A stretch of DNA of 64,000 nucleotides from Nectonema munidae (GCA_030549495.1 JAUIRK010000235.1:744001-808000); one strand, 5' to 3'; positions 1-11,050 are shown, numbered from the stretch's first letter. Notes: generated from the letters alone by a model not told the origin. Made by a program: numbers and translations.

Positions 1-1745
1 ACTTTTTATTTATTATTTCGATGCTTGAAAAATTTTCAACTTTGAAGATGAAACTACTAGATGCTTTACAGACATCTCTGTTTATCACTTTGATTGTTTC
101 ATTTATGTATATGATAAACAGAAGTCGAGCAAAAGAAGATCCCTGAGATACTACAACAGGGTTGTCGTGATATATGTCAGAAAAACTATTATTTAAAAAA
201 AACGGAAAATTTCCTATTATTTAAAAAACTTCTAATTAAATCTATAGCTGATTGATCAATTTCCTCCTTCTTTGCTATTGGAACAACTTTACCTACTTTA
301 AAGCCATCTGGAAATGTACCTAGAGATATATATTTGTTATATTATACGTAAAGCTGTTTGACTAAGGTGTTTATTATTATTTTTACTATTTTAACTGAAA
401 AGTCCTAAATGTCCGATGCATTAATATTTTTCAGTTGTTTAACTGCAATCAGTATATCATTATATGTAATTTTTTGAAATTTAAATAATCTATTGTAATC
501 ATCCCTATACGTTTTAGGACTAAGTGAACCAATATCACTATTTTTTAGCAGAATATTTATTTTATCTTTGAAATGCATTTCAAATCTATCTGGAAGCTCA
601 TGATTTGACTCTTTATTATGACTCTATTTTCATTATTTGCTTGTTCTTTTATGATCGCATTTAAATTTTTCTATATTTTACTAGAATCATTATTACAGTC
701 TTTAAAATTTTTTTCCAAGTAGTCTACTTTTGATCGCCAAATTAGCTTTTTTATATTTTTAATGCATTCTTTAAGACTAATTATAAGTGATAAAGCTATG
801 TTGTTTTTATTTCTTTTAATTTTTCTTTAGAGAATATTCTTTTCTTTTAATTTATTTAATATATATTGATTCATCCATGGATTTTTACTAATTCAGTATC
901 TATTTTTTTTCACATAACACACAGAACAATCATTTTTCATAAATTGCACCCTATCAATAAAACTGCCTGCTATGTTATTTACTGATCCATTTAAATCTTT
1001 CCAATTAATATTGTTTAATAAGTTGTTCAGCTTAGTATAATATATTTTTTTAAACAATATGTCTTCATTTCGTATTTTTTTTTATCTAAATCTAAAGCTA
1101 TAAATAAAGGTAAGTGATCGGAAATATCTTCGTTTATTATTCCTGCATTTTTCCATTTCGAAAAGTTATTTACAATAATATTGTCAATGCATGTTTTTGA
1201 GCAAGGTTCAGTAGTTTTATTTATTAACCTATATAAACCATGATCTGCTATGATATCAAAAAATTGTTTGTTTAAAAAAGAATGTTTATTAAAAAAAATA
1301 ATGTTAAAATCGCCAAGTAAAATATTGAACTATTTTGATATTTCTTCACAAAAATCATCGAATTCAATATAAAACTCATCAAAAATCTCCTTATTATATA
1401 GAGCAGGCCTGTAAATGTTATGTATATATACTTGCTAATTACTATATTTAACTTTTATAGAAAAAAGATCCCAAAAATTTTTAGAAATTGAAAAATGAAC
1501 AACAACGTATTCTACAAATCGATGAATAAAAAAACCAAGACCTCTATGTCGACTTTTTTCTGAAGGAAGTGAAATATAATAATATATTTCATTGCAAAAC
1601 TAATCAATATTTGAATATGAATCAAGCCAGCTCTCTTGAATACAAACTATATGAAAAATTTTACCAGTAAATTTTTCGACCTTTTGCAAAAATAGATAAA
1701 TGAAATCAAGTTTAGCCTTTAGTGATTGAATATTTATTGACATAA
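1..1745 (-). mobile_element. Decayed CR1/Jockey-type LINE, ORF2 endonuclease plus start of RT
   Basis: Read on the minus strand, about 1743 down to 1085 encodes an exonuclease/endonuclease/phosphatase-type LINE endonuclease. It opens with SINIQSLKAKLDFI, then shows IQESWLDS, the strand motif NIYRP, LLGDFNI, TCIDNIIVNN and ends ISDHLPLFIAL. Roughly 545 down to the left edge resembles the N-terminal part of a LINE reverse transcriptase (ITYNDILIAVKQL, then GTFPDGFKVGKVVPI). At least three in-frame stops lie in the endonuclease, so it is dead. The RT catalytic core would lie beyond the left edge. The endonuclease nicks target DNA for target-primed reverse transcription. The clade call (CR1/Jockey) rests on motif style only. 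Confidence 0.75.
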
Positions 1746-2215
1746 TATTAAAACTAACCTAGGAATTTATTCATTTCAGTGATATCTGTTTCAATATTTG
1801 TATTTTGCAAGGTTAAATCATTTAAAATTCATCACTCATCATATAATTCTAAATTATTAATATCATTCTTAAGCTTTTCAATAATCGAGTTTTGAATCTT
1901 AATTCTAGTAGGGCAATCAATTGATAAAACACTATGATTAAAATCAATATATTTAATTATTTTCATTTACTAATTGTTTGCTTGTTACTATTCCTAATAA
2001 AATATTTCCGTTTTTATTTATTTTAATCTTACTAATATTAGATTTTGCTAGCCCTACTTCATCTTTTATTAACTTTCTGGCGTCATTTTTTTTAAATTTA
2101 TTTTAATCTCCTCTGAAGCTTTGACTAATAATGAGCTACCATAATCAAATGCATTATTTTTAATGTTTTTATTAGAATCCTTACAATTTAGTGCGTCTGA
2201 ATAACTCATTTTACT
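1746..2215 (-). pseudogene. LINE ORF1-like remnant upstream of the endonuclease
   Basis: Directly 5' of the endonuclease on the same strand, short open stretches begin near 2209 with MSYSDALN. In a shifted frame they continue with NDARKLIKDEVGLAKSNISK and then INKNGNILLGIVTSKQ. This resembles the RNA-binding ORF1 region of CR1-like LINEs, where a phrase ending in NG-L is followed by a basic segment. Frameshifts and stops follow. The assignment rests on position and this weak resemblance. Confidence 0.4.
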
Positions 2216-2244
2216 ATTATATTTATATGTATTTACACTACAAA

Positions 2245-2268
2245 TATAATAATAATAATAATAATAAT
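2245..2268. repeat. AAT microsatellite at a LINE 3' end
   Basis: About eight AAT units. It lies at the 3' boundary (low-coordinate side) of the minus-strand LINE that follows. On the LINE sense strand it reads as an (ATT)n tail, as expected where CR1/Jockey-like LINEs end in a short microsatellite instead of poly(A). Confidence 0.7.
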
Positions 2269-3724
2269 TTATTCATTTACACAAGAGCAAAATTACATGA
2301 GGAATAAAGGACTTCATAAATTTATACACACATTCATTTAAATAAGAGAAAAAAAAATGATAAATCTTTAGAAAACTGCAAATTTCCATCACCAGAATGA
2401 CGAAAAAATTTATTCAATGAAGAGTTTGAAGGTTATATATATTCAATTCACTGAAGATCACTTTAGAGGAGAGAAGACAAAGGGATAAAACTATCCATCG
2501 AGATGACTGGTCTCCAAAGTTTATATTACACATATTTTAAAAAAAACAGAGGAAAAAAAGACAGCAATAATGAAAATATTTTTTACATATTGAGATTATT
2601 TAATATGTTACATATATATATATATAATATGTATATACAGCCTAAAAATGATAAATAATATTTAATTTAATGTATTGTTATTATATAAAATTTTATATTT
2701 GGATATATTTAAAAGAGAAGAAAAGTGTAGTGAAGTTATTTTAGTAGTAGTTTTACCACGGATTTTCGAAAAAATTTTTTGTTGGAAATATTGAGTTTGT
2801 TTAACAATTTATTAGCAAGATTCAATGTCCGAAAGTAAATGTTTCTGAAATTAGAATTTTCATTAAATCTCGGAATGTGCAATTTACTATATTGTCTGGT
2901 AATCTCGGAATGTGCAATTTACTATATTGTCTGGTTAGGTGATCATGAACTGAACTATTTGGAACAAAAAGACCGTGATATTCTCCTCGTTTTACATATT
3001 GTTTATAATAAAACATGAGGGATGAAACTGAGTTAATTTGATATATATTTAAAATTTTGATTTCCTGATCACTTTTTTCGTTTATGAATTTGTAAAATTT
3101 TTTCATTAACTTTGATAGTTTTACCAGATGCGTTTGATTGTTAGAGCCCCATAATAGGTTTGCATAACTTAAGTGTGAAAATACATGGGAATAATAAAGG
3201 GTCTTTCGTGCATTAGTAGGTAAGTAAGTTTGCAATTTTTTCAGGCAACCTAAAATTCTAGAGATTTTTATGCAAATATTATTAATATGAGTGGAAAAGG
3301 AAAAATTTTCTTCTAGTGTTACTCCAAGAAATTTTATTCGGTTAACTCTTTTGATACTAACATTATTCAAATAAAAAGATGGGGTAGAGTTTACTGGTCT
3401 TTTGGAAAATATTATAAAGTTACTTTTCTCATGATTAATTTTTATTTTATTAAAATCACACCAATTAGTAATATTTTTAAGTGAAGCTTGAATGGCATGA
3501 TGATCAGAATTTTTTGTATTAAACATTAGAGTTAAATAATCTGCATACATTATAAGTTTGCTATGATTGTCTAAACACTTGTGTATGTCATTTATGTAAA
3601 TTAAAAACAATAGCGGACCTAAGATTGATCCTTGAGGAACACCAGACTTAGAATAATAGCCGTCGGAATAAAAATTATTGAAAAATATAAAATTTTTTCT
3701 AAAAGATAAATAGTCCTGGATCAA
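2269..3724 (-). mobile_element. 5'-truncated LINE, C-terminal half of reverse transcriptase
   Basis: The open frame 3724 to 2822 encodes 300 residues. It starts inside the RT at QDYLSFRKNF, followed by motif B SGVPQGSILGPLLF and INDIH. The catalytic box reads MYADYLTLMF, so the usual YADD has become YADY. The thumb follows (KINHEKSNFIIFSK, FLGVTLEENFSFSTHI) and then the conserved tail GCLKKLQTYLPTNARKTLYY and LLWGSN. The sequence down to the AAT repeat is the 3' UTR. RT motif A and the endonuclease are absent, typical of 5' truncation during target-primed integration. The lost second aspartate makes even this part inactive. A duplicated stretch of about 35 bp near 2870-2935 lies in the C-terminal coding part. 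Confidence 0.85.
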
Positions 3725-3725
3725 A

Positions 3726-3977
3726 TTATAAAAAATAAAAAAAAATTATAAAAATATGCTCTTTGTTACATAATACATCAATTTTTCCATCTATATTTTT
3801 AAGCGATTTGTGAATAATATCATTTTTAGTATTACCTTTATCCAATAAGAATAAGACAGTGTTAGCCAGGGCTTCTTTGCTGATTTTATTAGAAATGAAG
3901 TATTTAAAACCTTTTGACTTTACTGCATTTATTGTTTTTTTAATAATTTCCATATAAAAGTAAAAATTGTGTAACAA
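3726..3977 (-). other. Short open frame, 83 codons, not recognised
   Basis: An ATG-started, lysine- and isoleucine-rich frame ending one base before the truncated LINE RT. It has no RT or endonuclease motif, signal peptide or membrane segment. It may be the insertion target or a 5' rearranged piece of the LINE. I have no functional call, and it may be a chance open frame in AT-rich DNA. Confidence 0.15.
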
Positions 3978-4050
3978 AACAACACTAAATTAACTTAAAA
4001 TTTAAAAAATAACATTAATCTTTCATATAAAATTATATATATTTATAAAT

Positions 4051-4214
4051 GAGCCTCAATGGTTGTTTACGTGCACCTCTGAGCTCAACAGTTGAAGGTA
4101 AGGGGTTCGATCCCCATGGCTCCAAACTCTTAAATACAAATTCCCAAAAACTGTGATTAACCATCTTAAGCATAATGCCAGCATATAGCCTTACGGTTGA
4201 AAGTGCTCTGATAA
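4051..4214 (+). mobile_element. tRNA-derived SINE (family 1), sense copy
   Basis: The head looks like a decayed tRNA. It begins GAGCC at 4051 and closes with the complementary GGCTC at 4118-4122, with a pol III B-box GGTTCGATCCCC at about 4104-4115. The body (AACTCTTAAATACAAATT, AAACTGTGATTAACCATC, TTAAGCATAA) recurs in inverse orientation at 15908-16000, so this is a dispersed family and not a functional tRNA. The anticodon region is not interpretable. Confidence 0.65.
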
Positions 4215-4859
4215 CTCCAACTATATATTTATAAAAAATGTGTATTCGCGAAATTAAATTTCACCAAAATATTTTTGAAGCGTAATTTGCGAAATTTTAT
4301 TATGTAGAAATATATATTTTATTAGGTTTGATTATAGTGGTGTTGGAAAATGACTTAAAATAAAGAAATCAAGATAATGACGGCTATCATTTCTATAAGA
4401 AGAATGGGCTATTGATTTTTTCGTATTTTCGAATTTTTTTTATGTTACGCATTTGATTAAGATGTAAGCTTTTGTTCAACAAAAGCTTTAAAAAAATAAT
4501 TAAAAAAATTTCTGGTTAAAATAGCGTGAATCTGTAAAAATATAAAAGACAGTTCTGCTACTCTGAAATGGAAAAATAAAAATTACCATTATATAACAGT
4601 TCCGACTATTGAAAAAAAAAGATAAAATCGTGTCGATGCTTTAAAATAAAGTTTAACTTCAAAATCTAATAAGGTTTATTGAAAAATTATACATTAATTT
4701 TTTTGTTTGTTCGATTTCAATTCAGCAGATTTTATGCTTTTATACATATAGATAGATTTATGGAACGATCTCTACAACGACCCACTCTGACTAATATTTT
4801 GTCAGAAATCTTAAGTTGTATTAGACAGTTTTAATTCTTAAGTTAAGTACTTAAACATA
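4215..4859. other. AT-rich sequence with no recognised feature
   Basis: I see no open frame of note, no terminal repeat and no RNA-gene motif here. Confidence 0.4.
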
Positions 4860-6905
4860 AAATGTAAGCAGCCACACCTCGCAACATCTAAACTCTGTAG
4901 CGTTTACATAAACCAAACAATTTAATCATGTCTCAACACAGCCAAATTTTATCTAACTTCTTATGCTAACTATTTTACACCTAAATCTAAATCATTTAAA
5001 AACTGTTTGGGACAACCTTCACAACATCTTACACTCACACACTTATGACATAATATAAATAAACGAACCATACATTCAAATTCCACACCAAACAGCCGAC
5101 TACATACTCCTACACATACACCCACTAACAGAATACTCAGCATGCATATTAATAGAACGATCAATTACCAATACACCACTATATCAAATTTCTCTAGTTC
5201 AAACTACTTCTTCACCCTTATTCCCTCAAACTCCAAACCCCTACTCTTTTGTTCTCTCTACTCCAACCTTTCCCAAACCCGCCCCTCCTCCTCCGTCCCC
5301 ATACCTAACAACTTCTCTCAATCACTTACACAAATCAACTATAACATAGACAACAACCACCACAAAGTTATATCCACTGACCTAAATGCTAAATTCTGCC
5401 TCTGGGACATAAAATTAAATAAAATAGTCTCACTCACAATCGAAATTTTGGCATCTCACAATCTTACAATACCCGTTATCGATAAATCCCAAAACTTTAG
5501 ATGACCGCATCTAAACAATATCTACCAATCACACAACGATTTAACCATCATTTCCAACGAAACAAAAAGTATAGTTCACAAATGGTGCATCTGAGACATC
5601 CCATCCGCTTTCGACCACGCATACATAACATTTCAAATCAACCTCACTACTAAACTCTCAAAAATCCCAAATCCTAATTATGGCAAACAAATATTTTTAA
5701 CAGCATTCTTTCAGAATCTTAAATCCAAGTTAGACAACATCATCCTAAACCACAGATACAACAAGTAATCTTGAAATATCTGCTCTTCAACTCAACAAAT
5801 CCATCACAGCAAGCATTTACGTCGCAACTCCAACAAACCAGCTTCCTAAAAGACAACACGCCTATTTTTCGAACCGTACCTAAACAAAAGCAAACAACAA
5901 TTACGCAAATCTTTATAAGGAAAACTAACTCTCACAGTTCATTCAACATTACATTTTCCTCAAAACTCAATATCAATTAGAAAACAAAAAAGTTAAAAAA
6001 CAAGACTGGAAAAAATACCAAATAAAAACATCAAATTAGCCATATCTCGCCTAACTCTGTACCTAGAAAAAACACTAAATAACCAAAATATTGCAACAAC
6101 CAGGTTTCTAGACATCGAAAATGCCTTCAACGCATCATGGCCCCACGCAATACTCAACAACCTCATCGAAAAAATAACCTACATACATAATCAAATTTGT
6201 AAATAACTATCTTCAAAAACCTTTTCTTATCTTGCTACATAACAACAATGCATACACCTAGAAACTAACTCTCTCCACTCCAAAAGGGGGCAAGTCATCC
6301 TCTAAACCTCATCAACCCCATTCTTAATTTCATCAACCCAAACTCCGACTTTGCCAAATTCTAAATTGATGATATCTTATTTACCTTCTCAAATACGCTA
6401 CAACTGAGCAACATCAATCACAGTGCGAATCTAATCACACAAATACAAACACTGGTCACCAACTACAAAGTCTCCTTCAACATTAGATAAACAAAAACTT
6501 ATACACTTCACACGAAAAAGAATAACTCCCCTACCACTGAAACTAAATATATCAACATCCCTCACTCCTCAACTACACATAAAATATCTAGGCGTCACAT
6601 TCCAATCGAATCTAAAATTTACACTTCACCTCAAAAACATCTACACAAAATTATCACCAACGGTAACTTCACGAATCTTTACTCAACTCACACCTTCCTT
6701 TCACTCACCTTTTTCAATTCCCTTCTTGAACAATATATGCCACAACTTACTTACTATTAAGTTTTACCACAACTACACCCATACTCCCTAGTCCACCCAT
6801 CTAAAACCACTACATACTCAACTCAAATATGCCACTCAAGGACCTACAATTCGAGAGAAAAATCCTCCTTTCAACACTAAGCCCAACCCAAAAATTAATC
6901 AACCT
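4860..6905 (+). mobile_element. Jockey-like LINE remnant with G-poor sense strand
   Basis: The plus strand carries an endonuclease piece at 5142-5504 (PNNFSQSLTQI, NHHKVISTDLNAKFCLWD, LASHNLTIPVI), matching the GDFNAK...LWD region of Jockey-type endonucleases. RT motif A follows at about 6105 (FLDIENAFNASWPHAILNNL). A motif C relic near 6350-6400 reads FAKF-stop-IDDILFTFSN. Stops and frameshifts are frequent, so it is old. From about 4860 to 6905 the sense strand is rich in A and C with very little G, unlike the sequence on either side. The boundaries were set by where that composition begins and ends. No terminal duplication was found. Confidence 0.7.
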
Positions 6906-8009
6906 TTTACATGTTTTTTTTTATTTCTGATAAAATAAGTTTTTTGTTTTTCTCACAATCAATTCTTTGAAAGAATTGAAGATGTACCCCTGTTATTGAA
7001 ATTGGTGTAATATGAATTTTAGTTGAAAACATAAATGTTATTTTCAAGTAGTTTTATCCTGATGATTAAATGAGAATGAAATAATACCATGTATTATTAT
7101 TTCAATAAAAAATTATCTCAATTCATACTTACTATTATTTTATTCAGCATCAAGATTAATCTATCTCCTATTTATCTTTTCGTTGTAACTTTATCGCAAA
7201 ATAAAATTTTATATGTGGTTTCTTTTTAACTATAATTGAAAATCAATCCTTTATTACTGACTAGAAATATCTTGAGATTTCTCTCAGAATGCAAGCATTT
7301 TTAGTGTATGACATTTTTAAAAATTGAGAAAATGCATGCTTTAAGAGTATTTGGATCAGCTTAAAAAATTTTCGATCACAAATAGGATATTTTTAAGAGT
7401 TTTCATAAGGCTTTGCAACATATTCATTTGTCTCCTAAATGCTTTGCAGTCGATACAAATATATAAAAAGCTGATATATTAATGAAAATTATTTACAGAA
7501 GAACTTTGAATCCACTAAGGTTAATCCAATTCAACTGAAATAATTTATGAAAAGATATTCTTCAATAAGCAGAAAGAAATTCATACACTTAGTACCTACT
7601 TGACAAATTATTATATATTTTAAGACGCATCAAATGAAAATTTTCCTCTATCATCACGCTATGCAAAATATGTGGAGGGTGTTGTATAAATAATTTAGTG
7701 AAACCTTTCTATACTAAAGATAATTATGGCCACAATAAAGGTTTTTTTATATGTGAAAAAGGATTCTGTGGTGAATATATGGAAAATGTTTATGAAATAG
7801 TGCAATTTGTGCTAAAATGTACTCTAAGATGTTATTGTATGTTGCCACTTTTTGAATTAAAATACGAGTAGAAAAATTAAGAATTATTACATAAAGCTAT
7901 AAGACGCTTAAACTTAATTTTAAAAATAAATTTTTTTAAACTTTTAATAAAAATTTTTTTCAGAAAAAAAAAAATTTAAGAAATAATCAAAATATATAAT
8001 AGAATACAG
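6906..8009. other. AT-rich sequence with no recognised feature
   Basis: No coding similarity, terminal inverted repeat or tandem structure was recognised. The composition reverts sharply from the C/A-rich LINE to ordinary AT-rich DNA just after 6905. Confidence 0.4.
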
Positions 8010-8163
8010 GGGATTAGCGCGAACGCAGATCCCATCACTCAAAAATTATGCGCTCGAATTATCCACATTTGGGATAACCGTAACTAAGGCATTATTCTAA
8101 GTGCAATGAACAACATCAAAGCTAGAAGGACCGCCTTAATGATCACGGTACCCTCCGCGCCAG
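8010..8163 (+). pseudogene. Exon-like 154-nt unit, plus-strand copy of an inverted pair
   Basis: The unit is preceded by an acceptor-like ATACAG (ends 8009) and followed by a consensus donor CAG|GTAAGT (GT at 8164-8165). It reads in frame for 51 codons. Peptide landmarks are SANADPITQKLCARIIHIW, LSAMNNIK and RRTALMITVPSAP, with one TAA at codon 26. A second copy of exactly the same length and boundaries lies inverted at 8659-8812. Several differences between the copies fall at third codon positions without changing the residue (CCC/CCT, ACT/ACC, AGG/AGA, ACC/ACT, ACG/ACA), which argues for a protein-coding past. The hydrophobic end could be the start of a membrane helix. I do not recognise the protein. 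Confidence 0.5.
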
Positions 8164-8658
8164 GTAAGTACATGTTTGGATAAAATGTTATTCTTATTAA
8201 ACAAAGATAGACTCCTATAATTATGGATTTCAAAATAGTTTCACTAGATTTTACTACATAATATATACATTTAATTATACAAAGAATTCATCATTTTTCA
8301 TCCTTCTTATAAATAAATTATATGAAAATAAAGAAACTATTTATAATTTTATGTTTATCGTGATTAAATTCTAAATTAAAAATACTTTAAAATAATGGTG
8401 GCGTTAAGATATTTTCTTAACGCTGATTATATTTTATAAATTTTAAATTCTAGAAAATTATAATTTAAAGAATGAATTTCCTAATAATGCGTTTAAATTT
8501 AATAAGTTATTTATTTTTTATTAATATTTTATTGTTTTAAATAATAAATTTCATTAATATAGAATAAAACATCAAATATAATCTTACTCCTCCTTTATGT
8601 TTAAATAGATTCACCTTTTATGATATATATTGAAAATAAAGTCAAAATAATCACTTAC
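8164..8658. other. Spacer between the inverted exon-like copies
   Basis: About 495 bp of very AT-rich DNA. No other exon, tandem repeat or transposase piece is visible. If the two outer units are real exons, both donors (GTAAGT) point into this spacer from opposite strands. Confidence 0.4.
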
Positions 8659-8812
8659 TTGGCGCAAAAGATACTGTGATCATGAAGGCAGTTCTTTTAG
8701 TCTTGGAAACTTTCATTGCACTTAGATCGTTTCCTTGGTTATGATTACCTCAAATGAAGGTATATCAAGCGCATAATTTTTGGGTGATAGGACTTGCGTT
8801 CGCGCTCGTCCT
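8659..8812 (-). pseudogene. Exon-like 154-nt unit, minus-strand copy of the inverted pair
   Basis: On the minus strand an acceptor-like ATATAG precedes position 8812, and GTAAGT follows 8659 (donor on plus coordinates 8653-8658). The 51 codons align with the copy at 8010-8163 without a single indel. Shared landmarks are SANA-PITQKLCA, LSAM and RTA-MITV--AP. Two TGA codons, at codons 16 and 21, correspond to CGA (Arg) and TGG (Trp) in the other copy, so each is a single transition. The other copy's TAA at codon 26 corresponds to CAA here. Both copies look like independently decayed versions of one intact exon. The product is not recognised. Confidence 0.5.
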
Positions 8813-8875
8813 CTATATTATATTATATTATTTTGATTTAATCTCTAAGATACAAAAATTTTGTTTTTGTTTCAA

Positions 8876-9028
8876 AAAATATTTATTCTTTTTAAATATG
8901 GCTACCCTTACTTTTAAAATTGAAAGTAAACCTAGTCTTTAATAATTAATTTTTATCAAATTATCCACATACGAAACTAAAAGTAAGGGGAGCCAATGAT
9001 ATATTTAAAAAGAATAAATATTTTTTGA
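8876..9028. repeat. Foldback (inverted repeat with ~45-55 bp arms)
   Basis: The left arm near 8876-8920 (ATATTTATTCTTTTTAAATA, then GGCTACCCTTACTTTTA) is mirrored by the right arm near 8974-9028 (TAAAAGTAAGGGGAGCC, then TATTTAAAAAGAATAAATAT). The loop is about 55 bp. It has the shape of a miniature foldback element. No target duplication could be assigned. Confidence 0.55.
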
Positions 9029-9029
9029 T

Positions 9030-9480
9030 TTGAACATTTTTCGATTCTTTGATTTTCCGACAAATATAATATTTAAAATCGTGCAAATTGCAAAGTATAG
9101 GTAAAAACTTTTGTAACATCGTATGAGGTAGCAAAATATGAACAGAAAGTTTGATATTTTTTAAAGAATATTTTTCGATTCTTTGATTACAGAATTTTAT
9201 TTTGATTATTTGACGAATATAATATCTAAAATCGTGCAAATTACAAAGTATAGGTAATAACATTTGTAACATCATATGAGGTAGCAAAATATGAACAGAA
9301 AGTTTGATATTTTAAAGAATATTTTTCGATTCTTTGATTACAGAATTTTATTTTGATTATTTGATAAAATATATTATTTAATATCGTGAAAAAATTGCAA
9401 AAATATAGGTAATAACTTATCTAACATCCTCTCCCCGAATGAGGTATATCAAATCTTACATCTAGCAAAATATGAACTGA
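9030..9480. repeat. Imperfect tandem repeat, ~134-151 bp units, about three copies
   Basis: The phrase TCGATTCTTTGATT recurs at about 9041, 9175 and 9326. Each copy is followed by similar sequence (TGCAAATTACAAAGTATAGG, then GAGGTAGCAAAATATGAACAG). An apparent open frame on the minus strand here, 8961-9287, simply translates the repeat twice (LPILCNLHDF occurs two times) and is not a gene. Confidence 0.7.
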
Positions 9481-9483
9481 TAG

Positions 9484-9830
9484 GTTGGAGATGAATTATC
9501 GCGGTATACAGGTTGGAGATGAACCATCGTAGTATACAGGTATAATGTATATAGGTAATAACTTATGTAGCATCGTCTCCCCGAATGAGGTATATCAAAT
9601 CTTACATCTAGCAGAATGTGAACAGAAAGTTGAACATTGTCTCCCTAGTAGATGGAATAGAAAGTAGTATACAGGTTGGAGATGAATCATCGTAGTATAC
9701 AGGTTGGAGATGAATCATTGTAGTATATAGTTTGGAGATGAATCATTGTAGTATATAGTTTGGAGATGAATCATCGTAGAATACAGGTTGGAGATGAATC
9801 ATCGTAATATACGGGTTGGAGATAACACTC
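9484..9830. repeat. 28-bp minisatellite in two blocks
   Basis: The unit TTGGAGATGAATCATCGT plus AGTATACAGG occurs twice around 9484-9540 and six times between 9665 and 9830. In the second block TTGGAGAT begins at 9676, 9704, 9732, 9760, 9788 and 9816. The period is exactly 28 bp with substitutions but no indels. The blocks are separated by a reduplicated piece of the preceding repeat (CTCCCCGAATGAGGTATATC appears before and between them). Confidence 0.85.
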
Positions 9831-10029
9831 AAGTTGCTTACCCGCGTTCAACCGTACAGGTTATGAGATATATTATATATCAAGGTATAGTTATGTAGTG
9901 TCAAGGGTCGGTAGGCGTTAGTGGGATGGAAATCCAGGTAGACTTGGACTCAGCATTCCGGGCGGGTCACGATATCCGAACGGATTTGCGCGAACGTCTC
10001 AAACAAACTTCTGTAGATTTGCTTGAAAA

Positions 10030-11050
10030 ATGAGGTTGAAAGGAGTTTTTCTTGACACCACAAGTCATAACACTGAACGTTTCCTTGCAACATGCGTTTG
10101 TATCCTGAATAAACTTAAAAAGCCAGTTCTCTGGTGTCCTTACAGACATGCTATTGGTGAAATTTTATCAAAAAAATTATGGGAAGGTATGAAAAATTAC
10201 AACACTTCTGAACCAGAATATGATCTTTTTAGTACATTTAGAAAAGAGGTCAACGTATAAATGAGAGATCCAATTACACTTTTTATGAAGTAATGAAAGA
10301 TAAAAATTTAACTTTTTTAAACTTCTTTTAAGCCTCATGTATCTTGATGGTGAAAAAAGTTTTGTAAAATTTAGAGTACCAGGTTCAATTAATGAAACAA
10401 TATGGATGGTTATAAATATTTATTGTTTAAAAATTGTTATGTTAAAAAAGGAAATATCGGAAGAAATTTCAAAACACTTTTTATCATCAGATCAAATCAA
10501 AAAAATTACGGTTTTCATTAATTTCTGCATCTTTAGCTATTTGCCGCGGTAGTATATTGCAAGCATTCCTGAAGATACAGTATTAAACGACTTGATGCTT
10601 ATCGAAGAACAAAACTCTATGATGGTTTCTGCAAAAAGTTTCTATGAACAATCTTTGGTGTCTTAGTGAAGAAATTATACAAATATCACTTTTCAGTGAA
10701 AAGGTTGATATCAGACAAAAAAAAGAAAATAATGGACAGTATGAACTCATTTGAAAAAAATTATAATTTTAGTAAAAGACATCATGGTACCTTTATTCCC
10801 CAAAAAAGAAAAACTAGGTAAAGGAGTTGAATTGAATCATCTGGTTGGAAAGTCTTCTTGGTATTTCTTCAAGCATTTGAATCAAAATGAAACTTATCTT
10901 TGGAAGTTGAAAAGTGGAAAGATGATATAACTTTTATTAATGCACTTAACGTTATTAAGTTAAGTTAGCGTCTGTTTATATTCGTTCCACACTTGATGAA
11001 GAGGGATATCAGGATATTTTACAAGTGGTTGAAAATGATAGAAAAAAATT
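10030..11050 (+). pseudogene. Remnant of an uncharacterised dispersed invertebrate protein family (family X1)
   Basis: Three stretches in order, not all in one frame. The first, 10030-10260, has VFLDTTSHNTERF and LWCPYRHAIGEIL. The second, about 10337-10552, has KFRVPGSINETIWMVINIY and CLKIVMLKKEISEE. The third, near 10635-10750, has NNLWCLSEEIIQISLFSEK. From memory these match landmarks of a long uncharacterised protein multiplied in hydra, aphid and copepod genomes (consensus-like D-T-S-N-T, CRHH, FR-PGA-HHARWMAK-IY, LWYLSEELV-L-LF). The second helix of the CRH region reads YRHA. The copy is broken in several places. The family looks transposon-borne by its copy number, but I cannot name a superfamily. 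Confidence 0.5.

Noticed and set aside
4051-4123. A functional tRNA gene
   Set aside because: The B-box and acceptor-like ends are present, but the arms do not pair cleanly, and the same body follows a second copy at 15908-16000. It is a SINE head.
8961-9287. A 108-codon minus-strand gene
   Set aside because: The peptide repeats itself because the frame runs through a ~140-bp tandem repeat; no known domain.
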